A DNA stretch of 64,000 bases, from assembly GCF_037975245.1 (NCBI RefSeq), contig NC_092574.1, forward strand, positions 18,757,713 through 18,821,712, read 5' to 3'. Source of the DNA: Apostichopus japonicus. Its lineage: Eukaryota > Echinodermata > Holothuroidea > Aspidochirotida > Stichopodidae. Within the stretch, counting starts at the first letter, position 1. Each line of letters starts with the position of its first letter. This document shows positions 25,901 through 37,900 of this stretch, one piece after another. The translations under genes and the position numbers were made by a program. The notes under the pieces were generated by a model, which searched no databases, was not told where the DNA came from, and saw nothing but the letters and a program-made list of their open reading frames with translations.

Positions 25901-28900
25901 TATGAAACTTATGATATTTATGAAACTTATGATATTTATGAAACTTATGATACTTATGATATTTATCAAACACTCTAGATAGACTGAGATTCAAAGTAAA
26001 TCAGTCTCACTCATATGTGTTATATGTTCAAAAGAATGAGTCATTGAATGAATATGGTACTGGGGGGGGGGGGGTGTGAGGGGGTGGAATAATTGAAATT
26101 GGGAATGCATGCAGCTGCTTTAAGTAGGAGGGTGGGGTTGGGGCAGTGCAACTGTAATAAGATAATAATTCGGCAAATATTTGATACTTGAATCTCATAA
26201 GCAAGGTAGGTCGCCTCCTGATTAGCTAAGTTGACATGAAACAGAAGGAAAAATAAGCCCAGAAAGTCAACCATTGTGTTGATGAGAAGTTAAGAATTGA
26301 ATAAAGTGATTACCTGCTATGTAAAATGTTTAGTGGTTGAAAAAAAAGAGAATGGTGAACGAGATGTAAATTTCAGCAATACTATAGATATTTATATAGT
26401 TTTGGTAAAATCGGTGACTGACGCGATGCTTTTGTAGTTTTGTGTTGTAATTACTACTGTTAACTTATTCCGACTCTGCATTTCCACATATTAAAGGTTC
26501 CTTTGTGTAGTATGGGTTTAATAGACAACCGGTTACATTGTTCTCCATGCCACTGAAATCCTGTCAATACAAATGCAATGACTGATTTGAATAGGAGTAC
26601 CCCTTTAAAGCAGACTATTTTTTCGAAAAATTCCAGATGTCGCTATTTTTTGAGACATTGTTCCACTATTGGACTATACAACAGCATTTAAGCTTTACAC
26701 AACCCAAAAACCAAACTTATTATGTGCAGACGCTGAACAATACTCTGTGTAGGCGTAACAGTACAATCCACCCCTCGTCATTGTCTATTCTACATCTACT
26801 GTACATGCAAACACTTGGTTGGCATCTGTTACTGTGTTTTTTTTTCCTTTTTTCTCCCCCCCCCCAATCTTTAAAACACATACTGTACTGCCAGTGGCAG
26901 TTGGATTGTACTCTTACTTGACGGTGTAAATGTACACTAATCAGTTTTATTATTAAAGTGTAAATGTTGACTACATAGAAGAGGACATTTCAGTATCCCT
27001 TTTCAAAACTTTTCATTGAACCAGAGTTTTGAAACCAGTGACAAACAAAGAAACAATTCATCCATCTTTATATTCATGCCCTTTGAACCTAGTTCCCATG
27101 ATGTTTGTGATTCTGCTTCCAATCTGCTGAATGTCATTTCTTACAGACCATGAATGAAATTTTTCATGGGTATTTCATTGATTTTTATAATTAAGTGATT
27201 GATTAAGGTGTTGTAAAGTTCAAGATATGTTAGTTTTATTCCATTAAGGTCATAAACACGAAAAAGATGGGAGGTTGAAATGCAGCCTTGGTTGAGCTGG
27301 AGTTTGCAAGTGTCTGTCAATTTAATATATCTTTTAAACTTTAAAATTTTTTAAAAACTTTAGAAAGGATGATAACTACAGCGTTTATCAATTTAGGATG
27401 GCTTTATTGATCTAGATATGTAAGTAAGGTTAAAGGACAGCACATGCAGGTGGAACTGGTGAAGGTATACTTCTTCCTACAAGACAAGAAAACCACACAC
27501 ATTCTCTTGCTGAGATATTGCAGCGTTTCTAGAAATGAATTGATTGCTTGAAGAAACTGAATTCAAATTGGTTTGCTTCTGAAGTCATATTGCAAATAGT
27601 TAGGGTACACACAAACAAACAAAGAATTGAAGTCCTTGTGTGAGAAGAATACATAATTTTTTATAGGTTTAAAGCTTTGAAACTTGATGACACTAAACGG
27701 TATAAAAAACACTTTGCTCAAATTCTACAAAGCAAATTGATCAGTTAATGAAATAATGTGAATTTTGTCGACCTAAATGATGATAGCGATGTCCTATGCA
27801 GGAATCAGTTTGAATCGGTAGTACAATGGTTTTTGTGCTCTGGACTTGAAAAATAGGTAAACTACCTACAATAGGTTTAATAGGTAAAGTCTTATATTAG
27901 CGGTTCAGTCAGTCTTCATGCACTATTGAATTTAAGTTTGTATTAGGTGTTACATTACATTGATCTACTATTTAAAAACTAGTACTTTGCAAACAACAGT
28001 ATCATGAAAGTACTCGTAACCTTAGTCTTGGAAACAACATGTTTGTGTTCCATCATGAGATCCGGTTTGTTATATACTCTTATTTTATTGTCTCACTTGG
28101 TTTGAAAGTAAATACACAAAGAACCCATTTGAAACTTACGTTATTTATTTATACACGCACGGATACCAGAGGAACTTGTTAAAAAAAAGAGCTCTAAAGA
28201 GACACTCTCTCTCTCTCTCTAGTGAAGCAAAGAGATAAAACACTTGCTTCCAGTAGGAATTCAGTTTAGCATTGCTTTATATACACAATCACCATGTTAT
28301 CATAATTGAGTATGAAATTCTACAATAGAGAAAAGGGGTTTGATAGCTGGTGCAAGGTTCGGAAAGTTTTTGTCTCAGCAAATATTTAGCAAGCACTAGC
28401 GATTGATGATCATTTTATAATCTCTTTTGAAGCTCTAGTGTGCACTTTTTGCTGTTTTACTTTTCAAGAAAAGCAGAAATGACCCTTTAGAGAATGGGGT
28501 TAGGTCAGTTAAAGCGACAAGACTACCATAGTCTAATTGACATACCGGCCTCAGATGTAACACAAAAACTAAAATTTGAAAATGTAAAACTTTTATGGGC
28601 CTCAAATGACATGTTTACAAAGCATTGCAAATTTCTCTATGACAAATGGTGTTGAATGCCATCTAATGGTGATACTGTTGTTTATATGAAATAAAGAAGT
28701 ACACAATTTGAATTATGTTAATTTCTTAAACAATGGATTAATGTTTGCACAGAGCATCTGACATTATCATCAATTGAGCATTAAAGGAGCATTCCAGAGG
28801 TTTAGCAAATTTTGAAGCTGAATACCTTTAAAATTGGTATTGGCATAATCATAGAAACATTACTACTCTAACATTCAAATGTTTTTTTTTTTGCTTTGAC

Positions 28901-31900
28901 TTTGACATTTCAAGACTAAGAAACTGCCTACAGTCATGCTTTAACGTCATCTAATATGAAGAGCACATCTCTGTTGATGAACAGCTAATACAAGAAATGA
29001 TTTATTTTTAGTTTGATTTTGTACAATATCATATAAAGATAATTTTGAAACTGTTTGTGAAAATATCACATAATGTCACAACAAGGTAGTGGGTAACTAG
29101 GATAGGATTAGCAGTGAGAGGAAAATCCTGGAGGTCTTCTTAGAACAAATCCTGTTTAGATATTGAATCCAACTATTTATAAAAAGCAGAGTCAAAAAGA
29201 AATGGCATTTGATTAAGTTTGCTATCCTTGATAGTATCAGCTCATACAAATTTAAATTATATACTAGTAAATGTGAGAGAATGTTAAACAAGTTGTCCTT
29301 TTTGATGACAAAATTGGATAAAAAAAATTTGCTTCTTCATTCTCCGTACATGCATTTCATTACTTTTTGTTGATTGTTGTTTATTTGTTTGTAGTGAATA
29401 AATTAGAAATGAAGTAAATGCTCACAATCATAGTGACCATCGTTTTCGTCATACCTATCACACTTTCAGATATATTAAATATTAAATAAACATCGTGATT
29501 TTTGTTCTCCTCAGGGCACGAAGTATCAGTAGAATTCAAACCGTACATGACAGACTTACAGTTGAAACTGCAAACGGTGAGTTATTTAACCAGAGGAAAT
29601 GATATTGTCTAGTTTCGTTTTCTATCAGATTATGTTTACGTAAAAATACATATCAGGTGAGTCATGATTAGCAAACAAAAGCAAAAAAAATCAGAAAAAG
29701 AAAAGAATAGCAAAACAGAAATAAACAAATAAAAAGTCTAAAAGATACACAAGCTTGGAGATGAAGAGGTTGTTAAACTATGCCAAATTCCTGTGGTTGT
29801 CAGCCAGTAGAAATCTTTCATTTAACTACCAGCAAGTCCCTATTTTTATTTGTTTGATATGCAAATTGACGGAAAGTTTCTAAAACACAGATACACGTCC
29901 TCATAGTATGGTTGGTTGTACAAAGATACACGTTTAAAGCACGAGTCAGGATTTAATTTTACGACAACGTGGCAGGTTTTCTGCAATATTAATAAGATTT
30001 GATGCAACAAGGAACACTGGTATCGTCAGTTGTATTACATTGCTGTTTCTTTACTTGGAGGGAGGGATGGTGGAAGGGAGGGGGGGGGGCATTGGGAAAT
30101 GAACCCATGTTTGGAATTTCTAAGAGTGTTATAAAAAGTATTAGTCTTGCATGAGAGCCACAAGTGATTTATTTCCAAGAACTAAGAAAAAAAGCTGTTC
30201 TTAAAATGCTTGTCAAAATGAATTATAGCCCTGGGACAGTTTCATAGCTGAGTTATGTAGAGCTATTCTTATTTTCCATGTAAAGACACTTGTTGCTCTC
30301 AATTTGTGAAGAGTTATTTATTTCTAATTGCACCAGTTTTGGTTCGGAGAAACTAGAACTAAAGTATGATGTATACTATACACACATATAATGTACTAAA
30401 GCCCTTGAGTGAAAGACTAGTGGACATGATCTAAAGTGTGCAAGCATTGCAATATTTAATCTTAAAACTGAAAATATACCAATTTTTGCTTTAAGCTGTA
30501 GAGCATTTAGGAAGGAAATGGCAGTTCCTGACCTGTTACGAATAGGTTCTAATTTAGGTCAGCTGTTGCAAAACTTTGTAGGGAAAGTTTGATTATATTT
30601 TCAGTAGCAATATTTTTCCCTCCCTGTTGTTGGCAATGATTCAACATTTTTTTAAAAGCACAGCACATGAAAGATTAACATAGAGTGTTTAACCATTGTA
30701 GGCAACATTGCGTATATTAGTTATGCATTGATTTACATAGATCCTGGTAAGAGCTTTGTCCAAATGGGGTACAACAATAATATTAATAAATATGAATTTG
30801 TATAGGGCTTTTATCCCAGTTGGAAACTGATCAGACGCACTGAGGGAGCAAGTTACACAGTAGAAAAACATAGGTTATCAAAACAGGAGTTTACAAAAAG
30901 AACTGTTTGACTTAAGAAGGTAGAAAATGGAAAGTGTGTAATATTAGAGCAGCAAGTGGGAAGGGAAGAAGAGTTTGGGAGTTGGTGGGTGAGCAGTGGC
31001 GGTGAAGGAGGGTGGGGGGGGGAAGGGAGGGAGGATAGCATTTCCAGGTGAGTGATTGCATAGGACTACACAGTGCAAAGTAACAGAGACTGACAGGGAT
31101 TCAGAAACTGTTGTAAGTTCTCTCAGAAAAGTGTTTCAAGTTATCCTATTGTGTGCATTGTTTCCGATAGTTTCTGAAGATTGAGGTGAAACCGATCGTG
31201 ATAGACCACCCTTATCTCTCACCTACCACTCCACCATTGTCTTTTGCACCCTTTGCCCTCTCCATGTTTCTTGTTTCTCGATGGTGACGCTCTTTTTTCC
31301 TTCCCTTTGCAGATCAGAGCCGGTTTTGAAAATACGAGAGCGGAGGGCGAAATGCTGATGCATAAGATGTTAGAGGTAAGGCACTATCAGGGATGTTAGA
31401 AGGAACTATCAGTAGTATATTCATTAATGCACTTTCCTTGTTTGTTATGCTGTTTTTGCAGTGACCATAGAATCCTTTTTTGAGGCTAAAAAGTAGTATT
31501 TTTTAAAATATCAGCCATATTTCTTGATGATTTCATGATTATAAATGTGTAAGTGGGGTCATGAACCAAACCCCCCTATCCAACCCCCCTCCCCTTCCCC
31601 TCCAAGCGCTCAATTCATATCCCTGTTTATCTTTCAGTATAATTTATTTCTAATTTCTTTCCTCCTCTTTCTTCCTTATTTTTAGAAGCCATACGAGAAC
31701 AAAAAACAGAAAGACGTGCAAGAGGGCTACCTCTATGTTCAAGAAAAACGTAAGTTACTCTCAAAGGAACATGATCTTCTGCCTGTTGTAATCTCAAATC
31801 TGTGATCTCCTGGAGTCGATCTCAGTTTCCAGTGTTTTGACATATATGAGCTTGTTACAGCCAAACTGTGTTTTAACCTTGTAACTGACATTTGAAGTTT

Positions 31901-34900
31901 TGTGGTTAAGACTGGCATGATCTTAATAACCAAAAAAAAAGGGGACAGAATGTTGATTAAATTCCTGGAAAAGAAAACTGTTTTAGTTTATGCAAAAAGA
32001 GAAGTACTGTACACACTTATATTTAATGGTTTCTCAATTCAAGAATATTGGTTTGTATAAATACTTGCCACCCACTCTACCTTATCAAGTTCCCCTTTCA
32101 AGTAGGCTATAAAGATCGAACTGAAAAATGAATTTAAATAGTTGTCTTTATTAAATAAATATGCCTTTCAGCTACAACATGAGCATTGATTTGTATCTAC
32201 GTCTGCTGGACTGCAGTTAATCTAGAGTCAACTTTTTCGGAATATGGAAAGTGACTAGAGCCTGAGGAGTTCCTCTATCTCCATCAGAAGAGATGCCAAC
32301 TCATAGCCACCAGAGCCGGAGGTGACAGTGAAAGTGACTTATCGAAAGAGAAAGCCTGATATGAACAGGTGTTCATTCATGATGTTGGCAAATAAAGCAC
32401 ATGGCTTTCCATAGTGTGACATTCCTAATCCAGCCCATTAAATCTCTCATTGAGGACAGAATTATTGCCACTACATAGCCTCCCCATCTCCCCTCCATCT
32501 TCCCCTCCCCCAACCCACCAAACCTCTCTCTCTTGCCATCTAATACACTATAAGTTTAACTCACACAATTTTTTCTAAACATCCTACAAGAGTTGATCAT
32601 GTATTGAAGTTTCCTTTTATCTGAAGATTTCAAAGGAAGATATTTGGAAAGTGTTTGAACTTATTCTTAGCTCTGTTAATTGTTCTACAGGTGCCCTTGG
32701 TTCAGCATGGACGAAATGTTACTGTCAGTACACCAAAGATACCAAAACATTAAGGATGAGTGCCTATGTACAGACACTCCCAAAGAGTGTAAGTACTTCT
32801 AGTTCATAATAATATGATTATACTGTTTGAGTTAGATGTTCTGGTGGTAACTGTTCTCTGTGTTTTAATTGATCCAGTTTGATAAGTATGAGAATCTTGT
32901 ATTTCCTGTGTTGCTTGTATTGATCACTATATGTTTTCATGTTTCATGACCCGTTTTGAATGTGACTATTGATTACATTCAAACTGACTAGGTATGTGTC
33001 GTGAACTATGTCACTAAAAAGCTTGTTGTCATGTGTTAGATTATTGCTGTAGCACACACTGTTGTCTCCATTTATATATTTCCAAGGCGTTTTACCAACT
33101 TGCAATGTGTGGAATCTTGATTCAATTGTGTTTTTCTTCACATTCAAATTGTGGATATAAATTTGATATCCTCCAATACTTGAAAGTTATTCAAGAAACA
33201 TGATAGCAAATAATCAGCAAATTTTAGTATTTGATGATTTGTAGTTTCTTGTAACAAGTTAATAGTTTCATTTGATATTATAATTTAACATCACTCATAA
33301 TAACATCATTTAATATAATAATTTGACATCACTCATAATAACATCATTCATAACTAATAACTGACCCATCTCTGTCCGTTAAATCATCTAACATCACTCA
33401 TGCACACTTTGGTAGCCACAGGTTTTCCCCTCACCCTCCCAAACACCTCCTCCCTCCTTTACACTATTCCCACATGACACTAAATGATGTCAACATCGTG
33501 GTCAAGCTGCCATTGTAAATGGCTGGCACTAGCTGCCTTCTAGTTTGGTGTTCATCTTTCTCTTCTGTGGAGCTTGTGTCATATCAGCTTTACCATATTC
33601 ATGCTCAGATATCAGACCCCAATAATTCCTATGTAGAACCAAGACAAGCCCTTGTTAAATTAAACTAGAAAGGGGTTGAGAATAGAATTCTTTACAAATT
33701 TCCAGTTGAAGAGGTATGGCATATACACTAGTGAAGTGCAATTCGTGGAAGATATGTATCATTTCATGTTCACATTATATTTACATTCGCTCCTCGCTCA
33801 CCTGTCTCCCCACAACCTTAGCACTGTCGTTCTACCGTGTCCAGAATGAACTGTCAACTTTTAACACTGTTCACCCTCTATGGCCGAAAACCCCTCCGGT
33901 GAATGCCCTTCCTTCTCATTCCAAATTTTCAATTGAACATGTATTGTATATTCAGTGGTGAATGTAGTTTGTGGAAGAAATGTATCATTTCCTTATGTTT
34001 TATGTTAATGACTTAATAGTTTCATTTGTGTATACACTCTTGCATGTTTCAGATTCCTGGTTTGGCCACTAGCATGAAAAAATTTGTACGTTGTTTTCTA
34101 TATAACCTTTTGCACTTCAGTAGCTAGTTACTTTTCTGTTTTTTAGTGTTTGTAAATAATGGTGATTGGGAATATGTAGATGAAAGCAAATTATACTAAC
34201 AATTTACTGACATCAGCCTTTGCAACACTTAAACAATGGTCTCCTTTTTTGAAAATGTATTTTCAGTTATTTACTCTGTTTAATGCTATCAAATTTTAAT
34301 TTGTTTTAAAGCCGGTAAATATGGTCATTTGCTGAATTGGAAATTTTCTTATTTAATTCCATGTTTCTCTTGCAAGGACGATAAATGAGATATTTCACTT
34401 TTAAAAGCATTGTAAAGTTTGACTGAACTCTCTCCATGAAATAGAATTTTCTAAAAGAGTTCATATAACTATAAGAATGGGTCAACATATTTGAGTGTGA
34501 TTAGCTATGCGGTGCTCTATGAACTTTTGATTTGATGCATGTGAACATAGTTACATTGCACTAATGCTATTAAAATGATAATTTTCTTTTCAAAAATTCA
34601 ATTTTCATAGTTTTATGTTTGGTTGTTTTATTTTGTTCCTAGACTGGTGATGAACATCTTACTGTTACTTCTTGTACAAGGTATGTATAAATGTCACGTT
34701 TACTCTGTTTTACGTCTCCAGCAAAAGATTCGCATTCCCCTGAAGATTTCAGTGCGGGCATTGAATATTAAGGGAGGAGGGGGGGAGCTTGTGCAACACG
34801 AAAAGATTTTGACATGTTCAAATATAATATGTCACCCAGATTGTCCTTCAGGTTTTGTCCGTCTAGTCTGTTTAGAGTATGTTGGAAAAGTAGGTTCGAT

Positions 34901-37900
34901 CAATCGGAAATGCAATGAAAGGCAAAGTCATACTACTCTTCAAGTCGATGTTCCATTAAACAGACTTGTACTTTTAGATAAGTTTGTAAAATTTGAGGGA
35001 AAATGTGTTAGACAAGAAGATTAGACATATATCTCAGTCATTTTATTGTTTTATCAGTGTTTATTGTGGCACTCATTCCCTGCTGCCAAGAATGTCAATT
35101 AACGTCCCTATCTAACGAGGACAAGAGTGTACCCCAGCATCTGACTGCTTTCTCAAATCTCCGAAGGAAGTTGAAGGCTCCCCCCCCCCCCCCGCCCATT
35201 CACTATCACTGTACTGCTGCTGCCATGGTGAATGAAGTAGTTTGGATGATCTGTTTCTAAATGTGCAAAGCGTACCAATTCCTCGGATGACTTATTACAG
35301 CAACACTGCGCGGCAGAAATTTTGAATAGGTCATGGGAATCTGCTTCCTGGGGAGGATTTGAAACAAGGAACCTAGGAATTGTGGGGCGGACGCTCTAAC
35401 CGCTACAACTCTTTCAACTTTTATCATATGGAAATATCGACATAGTTTGAGATATTCTCTTCTCTGAATGATGTTTTTGTTCTTTCTTTCTCATCAGGAG
35501 GGTGGCAGATACTGATAAACGGTTCTGCTTTGATATCACAGTAATGGAAAAGTAAGTATTCCATATAAAAGAGATCTCTTTGTCCTCTCGAAAAACACAG
35601 CCTGAAACTATATAGGTTAAGTTTGGGCATGTGAATGTATGCTGAGTATGAAATGTTGAACCTTGCTGTTTCATCCACATCAGGAAGGAAGGAAATCATT
35701 TTGAGATGGGGTCGTTATCCCTCTCATTATAATTAACAATGTTTTTGTTAATGATGAACCTACCCATTTTCACATATTGAACGCATTATGTACGGTTGAA
35801 TAAGTTGCAGTTTCTATAAATGTTTTTCGATTTGTAATTCAATAAAAAAGTTAGATAGTGAAGTGTCAGTGTTATGATATGTGAACAAACTTGACACGAT
35901 TTAAAGACAAAACAGGCATGAATTGTGGGTGTGTGAGGGGGGGAGAGTGGGATTTAGGGAGGGAGGGGGATGAGGCCGTGAGATTGTGGAGGTTACAACA
36001 CAATCAAGGATGTTTTGACTATTGTATAATGTGTCATTGAGTTGCATACTGTTTTTTTTCATTTTCATTTCTTTATTCCAGTATAAATTTACAGAAAAAT
36101 TTATAAATAGGATAAAAATATAACAATATACAAAACATCAAAATACAGGTTAAGACATATAAAAGTTTATGAGACTAAGTTAATAGTGAAAACATAAAAA
36201 GCGTTACAAAAGTTATCAAAATTATCAAGAAGCTACAACAAAGGATCTAGGAAGCTGTCTTTACCAGTTTACAAAAAGGGCTGCTCTGTACATTTGTATC
36301 TTGTGCTACAATTTGTTGCTGTGTATTTTAATTCAGTCTGGTTTGAGTTTAACTAGACATTCTCTGTTTGATTTATGTATGTATACAGTAATGATTTCTC
36401 CATCTTGTTTGTGATAGGCCCAACGTCATCACTCTCCAGGCAATCACAGATGATGAGAGGACACAGTGGATGCTCTCCATGGGTGGAAAAGAACCTGTGA
36501 GTAGAAATACAAGTTTTATCCTGTTGAGCAAGAATGACGAAAAAAGGGAAGCGGTATTTTCCCGACATCCCAATCTGAACTCTTTTGCAGGTGATATTGA
36601 AAATGATTGGCAAATCTAAAACTGAAATATCATCTCTAGCACAATGCTCATGACCCTCCCATTCTCCCTAGCCTCTCCCATTCTCCAATCATATCCAGTT
36701 TTGCCACCACCTCCCTTTCCACCCTCTTCCCTTACCCCACCCTATCCCCACAAGTGTAATTGATCCCTATGACTGAGCTACTCATTGTGTAACAACAGGA
36801 GTACTTTATCAAGAGTACCTCAATTGAATAGGGGAATGGAATTATATATATATTCATTTGCCTTTGTCATTCACCTCCATTTCATGAACAAAGTCTGTTC
36901 AAAGTATCTCTTTCGAGATCCAGCTTTAGGAATCACAAATGATTTCGAGTTGGTTAGCATATATATACTAAATTGAAATCGTTGTGAGTTTGAAAATCCA
37001 GAACAGTGAAAAACTTCCAGCCTCCACCGGGATTCGAACCCGGGCCTCCTGCTTTATATGTGGACACCCTAACCACTAGGCTATGGACGCTGATTGTATG
37101 TTCAGAGGTTCGAAACCGGTAAGGAAGGTGGTAATATATATATATCTATATATACATATATATATTTGGTTTTTGTTCATTTATGAACATAAGAAATTAA
37201 AACATGAGATTACTATAATTGTTCTGTGTGAAAGTAGTTTGTATGATTTCATACCTTTTTGTTTTTATCATCTTTAGGTCTACCTGAACCCAGCCCAGAT
37301 CAAGAAAACAGATGACAGTAAGTTTATGATGGTTTAAAAGTTGGGTTTTAACAAAGAGTCTGGGACAATTAAATAGTTCATTGTATAATGCTGACACTAG
37401 TCTATTAGTCGTCTAAGATGCGAACCAACCATGGAAGTCCCTGCAGTCCATCCTCGTTGGTAATAGCCAATAAAACAGCAAAACTTTCTGACTTGTCGAT
37501 AGAAGGGTAACACTAATAAGTAATTAGGAAGATACAGGCATACATAAATTGTACCGGTAAATGGTGGATGGATCACACACTGTTGTTAATGAGGTTATTC
37601 TAATCACAAATTCAAAATGCCAGACTTTTTTGTACTTGATATGCAACATGAAAATACGTATACAAACATTTACATTGGTAGAAAGAAACACTTTGCAAAT
37701 AAAAAGTTGGCTATGAATTACTGATATGTAGACTCAACTCAACTATACTTGGTTCTCTCTTGTAGGCCACTGTACTGTAGGTTGGAGTAATGAATGTACT
37801 TCCAACAGTACACATACCCCATGAGCGAAGGCAGCCACAAGATAGTGTAGTAAAATTAAACAAAATACCCCTTCTAGAGATGTTGGGAAAATAGGAAACT

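Larger units (their letters stand above)
24798..29514. other. Intron
   Basis: The longest intron in the BAR/PH part. It carries an R2 copy (24815-24990), an 18-base minisatellite (25880-25975), G13 at 26062-26074, a (CT)n tract near 28204 and R1 copy 2 (28475-28680). No exon was seen. Confidence 0.85.
32789..34052. other. Intron
   Basis: Contains a short AT-rich direct repeat (33263-33352) and an R2 copy (33785-33945). No additional exon was seen. Confidence 0.8.

Noticed and set aside
25671-25994. 107-codon minus-strand frame with HKYHKF repeats
   Set aside because: It is produced by the 18-base minisatellite.
34623-35024. 133-codon plus-strand open frame starting just before a PH exon
   Set aside because: It reads the exon at 34643-34680 in the wrong frame, and the remainder has no domain similarity. 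The conserved TGDEHLTVTSCT frame is preferred.
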